64,000 nt of DNA, from positions 744,001-808,000 of the forward strand of contig CAVZHQ010000007.1 of NCBI GenBank assembly GCA_963775125.1, written 5' to 3'. Origin of the DNA: JAHECQ01 sp963775125 (GTDB lineage Bacteria > Actinomycetota > Acidimicrobiia > Acidimicrobiales > SZUA-35). Position numbers and translations under genes: made by a program. Numbering within the stretch: position 1 is the first letter of the stretch; every line of letters begins with the position of its first letter. The notes under the pieces are model-generated. The model had not been told where the DNA came from. It saw only the letters and a list, made by a program, of their open reading frames with translations, and made no database searches. Shown here one piece after another: positions 27,554 through 36,291 of this stretch.

Positions 27554-28798
27554 CTAGGACGTGACGACCGTGTTCTTCGGGATCGCAACGATGCCGGAGT
27601 CCGAGACGTAGAAACGTTCTGCGTCGCGGACGAGATCTTGGCCGATGTGGGCGCCGGTCGGAATCACGACGTTCTTGTCGATGATGGCGCGCCGCACGCT
27701 GGAACCAGGCTCCAGGTGGACGTTCTGCATCAGCACCGATTGATAGACCTCGGCCTGGTTCACGGTGACACCGGAGGAGAACACGGACTCCTCGCAATGG
27801 CTGCCGGTCACGATGACACCGCTGGACAGGATGCAGTTGGCGACGTGGCAGGGGCCCTCGGGTCCGTTGGCGATCTTGGCCGGCGGCTCGGTGAGGCCGC
27901 GGGTGAAGATCGGCCATTGGTCGTTGTAGAGGCTGAACGCGGGCATGGGCGCCACGAGGTCCATGTGGGCGTCGAAGTAGGAGTCGAGGGTGCCGACGTC
28001 CCGCCAGTAGTGCTGCCCGCCGGCCTGCTCGCCCGGTACGACGTTGTCGTAGTAGTCGTAGACGTGGGCGACTCCCTCGTTGACCAACTTGGGGATGATG
28101 TCACCGCCCACGTCGTGGTTGGATTCGTCGTCGTTGGCATCTCGACTCATGATGTCCCGGAAGACGTCGACATCGAAGATGTAGTTGCCCATCGAGGCCA
28201 GCACCTCGTCGGGTGACCCGGGCAGGCGTGGAGCGGTCGGGGACTTCTCATGGAACGCGAGAATGCGAGTGCTGTCGGGATCGCGTTCGATGACCCCGAA
28301 GCGGTCGGCTTCGACGGCCGGCTGGCGAATGGCAGCGACGGTCACGCCGGCGCCCGATGCAACATGGTGATTGAGCATTTGCCGGGGATCGAAGCGGTAA
28401 ATGTGGTCGGCCCCGAACACGATCACATGGTCGGGACGCTCGTCGTCGACGATGTTCATGTTCTGGAACAGCGCGTCGGCGGAGCCGGTAAACCAGCGTG
28501 GTCCCTTACGCATCTGGGCGGGCACGGTGGTGACGTAGTTGCCGAGCAGTCCCGACAGCTGCCAGGTCAGGGAGATGTGAACATCGAGACTGTGGCTCTT
28601 GTACTGGGTGAGCACCACGATGTGGCGGAAACCGCCGTTGACCAGGTTGGAGACCGCAAAGTCGATCAGCCGATACTTGCCGCCGAACGGGACAGCCGGC
28701 TTGGCCCGGTCGACCGTCAGCGGCATGAGGCGTTTGCCTTCGCCGCCGGCCAGGACGACACAGAGCACGGGTTTGCGGCCATGTTCAGGAGAGGTCAT
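27554..28798 (-). CDS. glgC: Glucose-1-phosphate adenylyltransferase
   Basis: A 414-residue ADP-glucose pyrophosphorylase. The start MTSPEHGRKPVLCVVLAGGE is chosen because homologues begin just before the nucleotidyl-transfer motif; a longer frame would add 32 unlikely residues. Motifs include GGEGKRLMPLTVDRAKPAVP, FGGKYRLIDFAVSN, GSADALFQNM, FGADHIYRFD and QHYWRDVGTLDSYFDAHMDL. A left-handed beta-helix forms the C-terminal third, from HVANCILSSGVIVTGSHCEE to VVIPTGAHIGQDL. It makes ADP-glucose for GlgA and is normally the control point, under allosteric effectors. It is convergent with glgA and divergent from glgB by only 40 bases. Confidence 0.95.
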   Translation of the reverse strand: MTSPEHGRKPVLCVVLAGGEGKRLMPLTVDRAKPAVPFGGKYRLIDFAVSNLVNGGFRHIVVLTQYKSHSLDVHISLTWQLSGLLGNYVTTVPAQMRKGPRWFTGSADALFQNMNIVDDERPDHVIVFGADHIYRFDPRQMLNHHVASGAGVTVAAIRQPAVEADRFGVIERDPDSTRILAFHEKSPTAPRLPGSPDEVLASMGNYIFDVDVFRDIMSRDANDDESNHDVGGDIIPKLVNEGVAHVYDYYDNVVPGEQAGGQHYWRDVGTLDSYFDAHMDLVAPMPAFSLYNDQWPIFTRGLTEPPAKIANGPEGPCHVANCILSSGVIVTGSHCEESVFSSGVTVNQAEVYQSVLMQNVHLEPGSSVRRAIIDKNVVIPTGAHIGQDLVRDAERFYVSDSGIVAIPKNTVVTS

Positions 28799-28838
28799 GG
28801 TCGCATCGTAGGGGAAGGGAGCGACGTAGGCTGCGCTG

Positions 28839-30704
28839 GTGAACCGCTCCTTCGATGCGAACGACGCCTGGCATTTGGCCAGTGGTACCCACACCCGGCT
28901 CTGGGAGGTATTGGGCGCTCATCACGAGGCAGAAGCGACCACTTTTCGGGTCTGGGCACCATCGGCCACCGCGGTTTCCGTGCTCGGCGACGGCAACGGC
29001 TGGACTGCGGGAATCGACCGGCTCGAGCCCGACCCATCGGGCGTGTGGCGGGGGACTTTTCGTCGATATCGGCCAGGCGACCGGTACAAGTATGCGGTCA
29101 CGGGGGCCGGTGGTCTCACGGTCGACAAAGCCGATCCCTTCGCCCGAGCGACCGAGGAACCGCCACTCACGGCCTCGGTGATCGCGGCCCCTCAGGCGTA
29201 CCAGTGGCACGACGACGTCTGGCTGGCGCAGCGGCATCTTCTGCAACGGTTCGATCAGCCGATCTCGACGTACGAGGTGCACCTGGGGTCGTGGCGCTAC
29301 GAGCCTCGGGGCTACCTGGGATTGGCCGAGCAGTTGGCGGCCTACTGCACCGATCTCGGATTCACCCATGTCGAACTGCTTCCGGTCATGGAACATCCGT
29401 TCTACGGCTCCTGGGGCTACCAGACCACGGGCTACTTCGCTCCGACCTCCCGCTACGGCTCGCCCGACGATTTTCGAGCATTTGTCGATGTGCTCCACCA
29501 AGCCGGGCTCGGAGTCCTGCTCGACTGGGTTCCTTCGCATTTCCCGACCGACGAGCATTCGCTCGGCCACTTCGACGGTACCCACTTGTTCGAACACGCC
29601 GATCCCCGTCAGGGATTCCACCCGGACTGGAAGTCGTTCGTGTTCAACTACGACCGGCCGGAGGTCCGCTCGTTCCTGTTGTCCTCGGCGCACTACTGGC
29701 TGCGGGAGTTCCACGCCGATGGACTGCGCGTCGATGCGGTCGCGTCGATGCTCTATCTCGACTACAGCCGCAAGGACGGCGAGTGGATCCCCAACCAGCA
29801 TGGCGGCAAGGAGAACCTCGGAGCGATCTCGTTCCTGCAGGAGCTCAGCCGGACGATCTACGCCGACCATCCCGACGCGCTGCTCGTCGCCGAGGAATCG
29901 ACGGCGTGGCCCGGTGTCACCAACCCAACCGATGTCGGCGGTCTCGGGTTCGGGTTCAAGTGGGACATGGGCTGGATGCACGACACGCTCGAATACCTCA
30001 GTAACGATCCGGTGCACCGGCGGTGGCACCACGACCGCTTGACGTTCCGATCGATCTACGCGGCGGCCGAGCACTACGTGCTCCCGCTCTCGCACGATGA
30101 AGTCGTGCACGGCAAAGGCAGTCTGCTGGCCAAGATGCCCGGTGATCGTTGGCAGCAGTTCGCCAACCTGCGCATCCTGCTGGGCTACCAGTGGACGTGC
30201 CCTGGTAAGAAGTTGCTCTTCATGGGCGGCGAGTACGGCGAGGTCGCCGAATGGAATCATGAGGCCGAGCTGTCGTGGCCGCTGCTCGCCGAAACCGAAC
30301 ACGCCGGTGTGCATGGTTGGGTGCGTCGCCTCAATCAGCTCTACCAGGAGTGGCCCGCCCTCAGCCAGGTCGACCGCGACCCGAGCGGATTCCAGTGGGT
30401 CGTCAACGACGACTCCGACCAGAGCGTCTTCGCCTTCCTCCGGCTCGCTCCCTCGCAGTCGCCGCTCCTCGTCCTCATCAACAACACCCCCGTTCCCCGC
30501 GATGACTATCAGGTTGGCGTGCCGACCGGTGGATCGTGGCGATTGCTGGCCAACAGCGACGACGTCGGATACGGCGGCTCGGGGGCCTCTCCAGGGGCCG
30601 TGACCGAGGCCCGGCCGATCGCCGCGCACGGCTTCGAAGCCTCCCTCTCCCTTCGGCTGCCACCGTTGGCGGTCATCGTGCTCGCCCCCGACAGCGTCCC
30701 GTAG
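28839..30704 (+). CDS. glgB: 1,4-alpha-glucan branching enzyme
   Basis: A 621-residue GH13 branching enzyme with one N-terminal CBM48 module (FRVWAPSATAVSVLGDGNGW), shorter than forms carrying two N-terminal modules. The barrel has STYEVHLGSWR, VELLPVMEHPFYGSWGYQ, the nucleophile Asp-299 in GLRVDAVASMLYLDYSR, the acid Glu-352 in LLVAEESTAWPGV and the stabiliser in LPLSHDEVVHGKGSL. It moves a segment of alpha-1,4 chain to an alpha-1,6 position. The start is GTG. The 40-base gap to the divergent glgC start must hold both promoters, so the two genes are probably controlled together. No frame breaks are seen. Confidence 0.95.
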   Translation: MNRSFDANDAWHLASGTHTRLWEVLGAHHEAEATTFRVWAPSATAVSVLGDGNGWTAGIDRLEPDPSGVWRGTFRRYRPGDRYKYAVTGAGGLTVDKADPFARATEEPPLTASVIAAPQAYQWHDDVWLAQRHLLQRFDQPISTYEVHLGSWRYEPRGYLGLAEQLAAYCTDLGFTHVELLPVMEHPFYGSWGYQTTGYFAPTSRYGSPDDFRAFVDVLHQAGLGVLLDWVPSHFPTDEHSLGHFDGTHLFEHADPRQGFHPDWKSFVFNYDRPEVRSFLLSSAHYWLREFHADGLRVDAVASMLYLDYSRKDGEWIPNQHGGKENLGAISFLQELSRTIYADHPDALLVAEESTAWPGVTNPTDVGGLGFGFKWDMGWMHDTLEYLSNDPVHRRWHHDRLTFRSIYAAAEHYVLPLSHDEVVHGKGSLLAKMPGDRWQQFANLRILLGYQWTCPGKKLLFMGGEYGEVAEWNHEAELSWPLLAETEHAGVHGWVRRLNQLYQEWPALSQVDRDPSGFQWVVNDDSDQSVFAFLRLAPSQSPLLVLINNTPVPRDDYQVGVPTGGSWRLLANSDDVGYGGSGASPGAVTEARPIAAHGFEASLSLRLPPLAVIVLAPDSVP

Positions 30705-30769
30705 ATCTGCCGCTCCAAGGCGAGCGAATTTTCGGTTATGGCACTGCGGAAACGTGCCGATGCTGACGC

Positions 30770-31977
30770 ATGCCCACGCTCGGCAACGCCACCAGTATCC
30801 ACCGACGCGTCAGCGTCGATCGGACTCGATCGTTCGCCGTTGCGACCTTCTCCGATGTCCACGCGTTCGACTCTCAGCTCGACGGAGTCGCTCGGATCGT
30901 CGGCGACGACCCTGCGCTGGTGATCTGTTTCGCTTCGCCGCTGGTCCCTCGGGCGGAGCTCGTTGCCGGCGTGGAGGCGATGGCACCCGGGGTGCCGATG
31001 ATCGGCTGTACATCCTCGGGGATCGTCGAGCGCCACGGTTCGTTCGGCGCAGCACTGCAACTGATTGTGTTGGGCGGGGAGGGCTTCGACGCACGGACGG
31101 CGCTGGGTGACTGCGGCGCGCTCGGGTCACGCGGTGCCGGCCGGCTGGTCGGCCAAGCTGTTCCGCCTCCCGCCGACGGCGTCAACCGTGCCCTGCTGCT
31201 TCTGAGCGACGGTCGTCGGTGGCGACGTGGCCGAGGTGGTGCGGGGAGCCTACGCAACGGCCGGCGCCGGCGTGTCCATCGTCGGAGGCTGCGCCGGCGA
31301 CGACCTTGCCATGGAACGAACCTGCCAGTTCGCCGGATCGCATCAGTTGGAGTCGGGGGTGGCGGCCGCCGCGTTGACCTCCACCGGCCCGATGGGAATC
31401 GGGGTGGAGCACGGCTGGACTCCGGTGGGGGAACCAATGGTCGTGACCGAATCCGAGGGGACGTCGATCCTCGCCCTCGATGACCGGCCGGCGATGGACA
31501 TGTACCTGGATGCGGTGGGTCGGGATCTCTCGATCGTCGACAGCGCCAGCTTCGCAAGGTTCGCGCTCACTCGCCCGCTGGGCCTGACCGACAACAAGGC
31601 GGGCCATGTTCGCTTCGTGACCGGCGGCGACTCTCGATCGGCGCACCCTCGAGTTCCTCGTACACGTTCCCGTCGGCAGCCTGGTCTGGGTGATGGAAGG
31701 CAGCCGGGAGTCGGTGGTGGATGCCACCCGAGCGGCCGGTCGACAGGCCAGATCCAAACTCGACGGGCTCGACCCGATCGGTGTCGTAGCCTTCGACTGT
31801 GTCGCTCGGCGCAGCGTGATCGGCGATGCACTGGTCTTCGAGGAGACCTTCGCGCTGTCCTCGACGCTTCCCGAAGGCACGCCAATGGGTGGCTTCTACA
31901 CGTACGGCGAGATCGCCCGCACCGGCGGTTCGCTCGGGCTGCACCACCAGACGATGGTTGTCCTGGCGTTCGGATGA
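30770..31977 (+). CDS. FIST-domain sensory protein (two frame breaks)
   Basis: Joined, this gives about 402 residues with the FIST N and FIST C domains. The N part has DPALVICFASPLVPRAELVA and PGVPMIGCTSSGIVERHGSF. The middle has VSIVGGCAGDDLAMERTCQF and MGIGVEHGWTPVGEPMVVTE. The C part has RRTLEFLVHVPVGSLVWVME and TPMGGFYTYGEIARTGG, whose FxxYGE motif is diagnostic. FIST domains are predicted small-ligand (possibly amino acid) sensors, often linked to signalling. The frame shifts near 31210 and near 31628, each explained by one extra base. No kinase, chemoreceptor or cyclase domain is attached. The start is not certain, since the ATG has a poor ribosome site. Confidence 0.82.
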
Positions 31978-32113
31978 GCTACGACCGCGGCCCAGTCCAG
32001 TCGCTCGTTCGTACCAGCGGGCCCTTCACCAGCGCGGAGAAGCCGTGCTGTCGTCGGTCCTCAGAATGGCTTCCGATCTTGCGAGCGGTCCTGGCACCGG
32101 CAGCGGGGGCTGA

Positions 32114-33370
32114 TCATGAGCGAGTACCAAGCGGGGAGCGGGCAGGCTCCCGATCTCGAGCCTGCTGGTCACGGGACTCGGGATGCAGTTCGAGAGGAGC
32201 TTCGGGCAGGTCTTTGATGCGGGGGCGGCGCCGTCGCCTGGTGGGGATGAGCGCTCGCATCGCTTCGAGATTGCCGAAACAGAGCAACCGGTCGTTGCCC
32301 TGCAGTACACGGGTCGGTAGGGGATTGGGGACCACCGACGCGTCCCGATGAAGGGACAACACCGTGATGTCGCGGTCTCGTAGCCGGGCCTGTTCGATGG
32401 TCTGGCCGACGTACTCGCTGTCTTCGCGTATGAGGAGTTCAGCGACGCCGTAGCCCGTACTGACGGTGAGACGTTGCCGCACGTCGAGTTCGGGGAAGGC
32501 AACCTGGTTGTCGATGTGATCGATGATCGCGCCGGCGACGTCGAGGCCGGTCGCCTTCTCGATGCCTTCGAGCCCAGGCGACGAATTGACCTCGAGAATG
32601 AGTGGACCCTCGGTCGCTTCGAGCATGTCGACGCCCGCAACCCGGAGTCCCATGATCTGCGCGGCGCGCACGGCGGCGCGCTCGAAGTCCGGGCTGATGG
32701 ACACCGCCTCGGTGGAGCCACCGCGGTGCACGTTGCTCCGGAACTCGCCCGGTTGGGCGATCCGGCGCATGGCGGCGACCACCCGATCCCCGACCACGAG
32801 CGCCCGGATGTCGCGGCCGCGACTCTCGGCGATGAAGCGCTGCAGCAGGACGTTGGTGCCGGTGGTTTGCAGCGTCTCGATGATGGCTTCGGCAATCTTT
32901 GCGTCGGGGGCGAGAATGACACCGACACCCTGGGTGCCTTCGAGCAACTTGATGATGACCGGCGCACCTCCGACCCTGCGTATCGCGGCGGGGGCGTCTT
33001 GCCGGTCGCGGACGAAGGTCGAGGGCGGAATGGAGAGATCGTGGCGTGACAGGACCTGCAGCGACCGCAGCTTGTCGCGCGAGTTCAGGATGCCGTTGGA
33101 GGTGTTGGGAGTGAACACGTCCATCTGCTCGAACTGGCGAACCACCGCGGTGCCGAAATAGGTGATCGAGGCCCCGATCCTGGGCAACACCGCGTCGTAG
33201 TCGGGCAACGGACGCCCTCGATACTGCAGATCAGGTGCATTGGACGTCAGATCGATCGCGAAGCGAAGGGTGTTGAGGACGCGGGCCGAGTGCCCGCGTT
33301 CCTCGGCGGCGTAGACGAGACGCCGAGTGCTGTAGCAATGGGGAGCGCGGGAGAGGATGGCGAGCTTCAT
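32114..33370 (-). CDS. RimK-type ATP-grasp ligase with C-terminal RCK_C-like domain
   Basis: A 418-residue protein, over 100 residues longer than E. coli RimK. The first 300 residues are RimK-like: MKLAILSRAPHCYSTRRLVY, the IGASITYFGTAVVRQFEQM segment, the ATP-grasp lid GAPVIIKLLEGTQGVGVILA, QRFIAESRGRDIRALVVGD and the metal motif PLILEVNSSPGLEGIEKATG. Residues 306-376 read as an RCK_C (TrkA-C) domain: GYGVAELLIREDSEYVGQTI, a middle strand with LSLHRDASVVPNPL, then VLQGNDRLLCFGNLEAM. RimK enzymes add glutamate or related residues to a protein or peptide tail; RCK_C domains usually sense a small ligand. The start overlaps the stop of the protease gene as ATGA. Confidence 0.88.
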   Translation of the reverse strand: MKLAILSRAPHCYSTRRLVYAAEERGHSARVLNTLRFAIDLTSNAPDLQYRGRPLPDYDAVLPRIGASITYFGTAVVRQFEQMDVFTPNTSNGILNSRDKLRSLQVLSRHDLSIPPSTFVRDRQDAPAAIRRVGGAPVIIKLLEGTQGVGVILAPDAKIAEAIIETLQTTGTNVLLQRFIAESRGRDIRALVVGDRVVAAMRRIAQPGEFRSNVHRGGSTEAVSISPDFERAAVRAAQIMGLRVAGVDMLEATEGPLILEVNSSPGLEGIEKATGLDVAGAIIDHIDNQVAFPELDVRQRLTVSTGYGVAELLIREDSEYVGQTIEQARLRDRDITVLSLHRDASVVPNPLPTRVLQGNDRLLCFGNLEAMRALIPTRRRRRPRIKDLPEAPLELHPESRDQQARDREPARSPLGTRS

Positions 33371-33834
33371 GGTTCGGTGGCCCGGTTGATGAGGACGACG
33401 GAGGGGGGAGGAGTGCGGGTGAGGTAGGAACTGCCGGCATCGACCGCGAACGTGTGGCGAATGGCCTCACGCCCGAGCAGCATCCGGAAACCCATGGTGT
33501 CCCGCCGGGTGAGACTGAGGTCGATGTCTATCTCGGTTTGGCCCACTTGCAGCAGCGTTCGGATCACCGGTCGGGTTTCGACCTGCCCGTTCGAGCTTCG
33601 CACCGAGCGTTCGTCGTCCAGGCGTACCTCCACGACCGAGGCGTCACGGGCCGATCGCTGCCACGGATGAATGACGAACCGTACCCAGCTCTCGCCCTCT
33701 CGTTCGAAGCTCTGGAGATCGAAGGCATGCAGCGACGATGTCCGTGCCCCGGTGTCGACCTTGGCCTTGATCCACGAGGTGCCGAGGGACGGCAGGCCGA
33801 CCCATTCTCGCCAGCCGATCAGCTGAAGCGCCAC
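33367..33834 (-). CDS. RimK/LysX-associated retropepsin-like protease (PF05618 family)
   Basis: A 155-residue protein of the family annotated as ATP-dependent zinc protease, which has a retropepsin-like fold. The active-site string KVDTGARTSSLHA puts the catalytic Asp at residue 27. Further matches are GWREWVGLPSLG at the start, VRFVIHPWQ, ETRPVIRTLLQVGQTEIDID and TMGFRMLLGREAI. The GTG start lies eight bases after the tetR stop and gives the usual family length; a longer ATG frame overlaps tetR and is rejected. Members are commonly encoded with RimK and are thought to trim or regulate polyglutamylated substrates. Confidence 0.82.
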   Translation of the reverse strand: MALQLIGWREWVGLPSLGTSWIKAKVDTGARTSSLHAFDLQSFEREGESWVRFVIHPWQRSARDASVVEVRLDDERSVRSSNGQVETRPVIRTLLQVGQTEIDIDLSLTRRDTMGFRMLLGREAIRHTFAVDAGSSYLTRTPPPSVVLINRATEP

Positions 33835-33841
33835 GGTCGCC

Positions 33842-34510
33842 TCATGGCAGGAGACCAGGCAGGACCACGTCCAACATCTGATCGATGATCTCGGCCCTCG
33901 GCAGCCCGATGTCCTCGATCGTTTCCGGCTGGACCATGTAGATGGAGCTTCCGGCGATGGTGGCCGCAACGACCCACGGATTGACCAGCCGGAGCTGGCC
34001 CAGTCGGACTCCTCGCTCCACCAGTCGTGCAGTGACTTCGATGGAGAAACGGAAGTGCCGGTCGAGGAGGCGTCTGGCTGCGGGCTCGTCGGCGAGGTCG
34101 TCGTACAGAACTGCCTTCAGGGCGAAGTCGGCACCGCCTTTCATGTACTGGCGGATCTGGTCGATCACCGGCGAGTCGGCGATGATCGAGGCCAGTGCGG
34201 AACGGCCGGTCCGATGCAGATAGCGGTCGAGAACGAGCAACACCAGGTGGTCCTTCGACGGGGCCAGCTCGTACAAGGTTCGTCTCGAACAACCGACACC
34301 GGCCGCGAGATCGCCAATGGTGAACGCCGAGAATCCGCGCTCGAGGAACATCGTTTCGAGGTTGTCGAGTACCTCGCGATGGCGGCTTCCGAGCCGCGCC
34401 TCGGCTGATCTGGAGAGCAGGGGGCGGGGTGCTCCCGCCCGCAGTGCTTCGAGCCTGGTCCCCGGATCAGCCGGTGCCGTTTCGCCGGATACACGCTCGC
34501 TCGGAGTCAT
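33842..34510 (-). CDS. TetR-family transcriptional regulator
   Basis: A 222-residue regulator. The helix-turn-helix is at about residues 50-90, in FLERGFSAFTIGDLAAGVGC, followed by SRRTLYELAPSKDHLVLLVL, which is the classical TetR DNA-binding pattern. The C-terminal ligand domain is helical, with RLLDRHFRFSIEVTARLVER and a final EIIDQMLDVVLPGLLP. The chosen ATG gives a natural N-terminus; the longer frame reads through the upstream repeat element and is discarded. It leads the operon tetR / protease / RimK and probably controls it and perhaps the divergent Ddn-like gene. The effector is unknown. Confidence 0.88.
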   Translation of the reverse strand: MTPSERVSGETAPADPGTRLEALRAGAPRPLLSRSAEARLGSRHREVLDNLETMFLERGFSAFTIGDLAAGVGCSRRTLYELAPSKDHLVLLVLDRYLHRTGRSALASIIADSPVIDQIRQYMKGGADFALKAVLYDDLADEPAARRLLDRHFRFSIEVTARLVERGVRLGQLRLVNPWVVAATIAGSSIYMVQPETIEDIGLPRAEIIDQMLDVVLPGLLP

Positions 34511-34857
34511 GTTCCAAAGCCTAGAGGGAGGGACCAGGGGTGATGACCACCGCGGACACCACCCCCGATCCGAACTCCGTTCGAGGCCCCGCTGGGAGGG
34601 CGACATGCGGGACCTGAACGAACTCGCCGACGCAGAACCGTCCGGCAAGTCGACCTGCAGAATTGAGGTCGATACCAGAGAGTACGCACCAGCAGTCGAG
34701 TCGTTACCAAGAGCCTCGAAACCCACGGATTCTGCAAGCTCCAGCCACCTCACCCCCATTCTGCAAGCCCCAGCGCCCCTGTGGTGGGGTGTCGGGCTTG
34801 CAGAACCGGGGTGAGGTGGGAAGGGCTTGCAGAATGGGAGCGGAGTAGGCTGCCGGG
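34511..34857. other. Intergenic region between tetR and the Ddn-like gene
   Basis: This 347-base divergent spacer must hold promoters for both flanking genes. Its right third is the nested palindromic element copy B. In the remainder I see no convincing operator palindrome and no gene-like open frame; the frames that cross it are arginine- and proline-rich shadows. Confidence 0.6.
34729..34838. repeat. Nested palindromic element, copy B (TTCTGCAAG type)
   Basis: The same 9-base motif as in copy A: TTCTGCAAG at 34730 and 34759, then CTTGCAGAA at 34797 and 34826. The start-to-start spacing is again 29, 38 and 29. Between the arms, CCACCTCACCCC at 34745 pairs exactly with GGGGTGAGGTGG at 34808. 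Alternative pairings are possible, because the second forward arm also matches the last reverse arm over 16 bases (34755-34770 with 34823-34838). It lies just upstream of the Ddn-like gene. Confidence 0.85.
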
Positions 34858-35310
34858 ATGACAGACGTGAACTTCGATGGTGAATACGAACCGAGCAAGT
34901 GGGGCTGGGTCGCCGAGCAGGTCGAGCTCTACGAGTCGACCAACGGCGCCGAAGGGGCCACACTGCTCGAAAGCGGACTGCCGATCATCGTGATGACCAC
35001 CGTCGGGCACAAGTCCGGCAAGGTCCGAAAGGTGCCGGTCATGAAGGTCGAACACGAGGGCGAGTACGCCGTGATCGCTTCCGTGGGAGGACGACCGAAG
35101 AACCCCGGGTGGTACCACAACCTTGTCGCCAACCCGTCCGTGCTGATCCAGGACGGACCGGAGCCCTTCGAGACCGAGGTCCGCATCGTCGAAGGCGACG
35201 AACGGGCCGCATGGTGGGAACGCGCCGTCGCGGCCTACCCGCCTTACGCCGAGTACCAGGCCAAGACCGATCGGGTGATCCCGGTGTTCATCACTCGGGC
35301 CCGTGCCTGA
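34858..35310 (+). CDS. Deazaflavin (F420)-dependent nitroreductase family protein (Ddn-like)
   Basis: A 150-residue split-barrel protein of the Ddn family. Typical motifs are LPIIVMTTVGHKSGKVRKVP, which contacts the F420 phosphate, EYAVIASVGGRPKNPGWYHN, then LVANPSVLIQDGP and RAAWWERAVAAYPPYAEYQ. These proteins use reduced F420 to reduce quinones or enones; the natural substrate here is unknown. The start follows the palindromic element. The stop codon lies eight bases inside the next gene, whose GTG start overlaps it, so the two genes are coupled. Confidence 0.92.
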   Translation: MTDVNFDGEYEPSKWGWVAEQVELYESTNGAEGATLLESGLPIIVMTTVGHKSGKVRKVPVMKVEHEGEYAVIASVGGRPKNPGWYHNLVANPSVLIQDGPEPFETEVRIVEGDERAAWWERAVAAYPPYAEYQAKTDRVIPVFITRARA

Positions 35311-36198
35311 CATTCTGATCCTGCATCCCGGTGCCATGGGTGGCGGCGTGGCTTCGTGCCTCGCCGCCAACGGGCACCGGTTGCACTGGGTCGCTGCGGG
35401 CCGATCAGAGGACACTCGCCGGAGGGCGGAGTCTGCTGGAGCGGTGGCCCACGACAGCCTCGAACGAGGGCTCGAGGCGCTCGTCGCAGGCGGTGGGTCG
35501 GCAATCGTGCTCAGCATCTGCCCGCCGGACAACGCGCTGGAGATCGCAGCGGCGGTGGCCATTGCGGCGGCAGCAACCGGCCGACCGGAGCGAATCGTCT
35601 TCGTCGACTGCAATGCCGTCGCTCCCGTCACGATGCGGGCGGCAGCTGCCGTGGTTGCGAAGGCGACGGCCGGGCAGGTCGACGTCGTCGACGGCGGCAT
35701 CGTCGGTCCACCGCCCCGACCGGTCGAACCTGGCCGACCGGCCTCGACCCGCTTGTTCCTCGCGGGGACACGGGCCACCGAATTGCGGCGCTGTTCGAGG
35801 GGAGTTCGCTCGGCACCGTCGTTCTCGAAGACGCCGACCTCGGGTCGGCATCAGCCCTCAAGATGGTCTACGCCGCGTGGACCAAGGGTTCGGCTGCGCT
35901 GATGCTGGAGGTTGCAGCAGCGGCCGGCGCCCACGGTGTCCAAGATGCCCTGTTCGCCGAGTGGGGAGTCTCCAAGCCCAGTCTTCTCGGTCAGGTGCAG
36001 CGGGCCGCCTCACTTTCGGGCCCCAAAGCCTGGCGCTGGAAGGGTGAGATGGAAGAGATTGCGGCGACCTTCGCCGAGAAGGGCCTGCCGGCGGGGATGC
36101 CCTTGGGCGCGGCCGAGGTCTTTCGGCGGCTGGCCGACTTCAAGGACCAGGACCCTCCACCATCGCTCGACGAGGTGGTCGCCCAGCTGCTGTCCTGA
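35303..36198 (+). CDS. NAD(P)-dependent oxidoreductase, 6PGDH/DUF1932 type (one frame break)
   Basis: About 298 residues after joining. The N-terminal Rossmann domain has ILILHPGAMGGGVASCLAAN, with VDCNAVAPVTMRAAAAVV and VDGGIVGPPPRP as in the beta-hydroxyacid dehydrogenase group. The C-terminal domain has GSASALKMVYAAWTKGSAAL, the DUF1932 pattern with a conserved lysine in the catalytic position. The frame breaks near 35765. Restoring one G in a GGGG run gives LAGDTGHRIAALFEGSS, which reads smoothly, so a one-base loss is likely. The start is GTG and overlaps the Ddn-like gene. The substrate is unknown. Confidence 0.82.
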
Positions 36199-36231
36199 TC
36201 CGGCTTGGCCGCCCTCTGTCGGCCGTCGCTC

Positions 36232-36259
36232 GTCGGCTGTCTCGGGTCGGCTGTCTCGT
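36232..36259 (+). repeat. Two 14-bp tandem repeats upstream of an acyl-CoA dehydrogenase start
   Basis: Two adjoining copies of GTCGGCTGTCTCGK lie in the 93-base gap before the acyl-CoA dehydrogenase gene. A weaker related stretch precedes them. No promoter or hairpin is obvious. Confidence 0.75.
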
Positions 36260-36291
36260 GTCGGGCTTGCGGGCTGTGGCAGGCTGGTCGG

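Noticed and set aside
28785..30629. 614-codon antisense frame opposite glgB
   Set aside because: Shadow frame; the sense strand is an intact branching enzyme.
31974..32113. Short frame starting MSYDRGPVQSLVRTSGPF, overlapping the FIST stop as ATGA
   Set aside because: The ATGA overlap is attractive, but the frame gives way to basic sequence after about 25 residues. A sensible continuation is only found by assuming another frame break, and no family is recognisable. It may be a degraded gene start; left uncalled.
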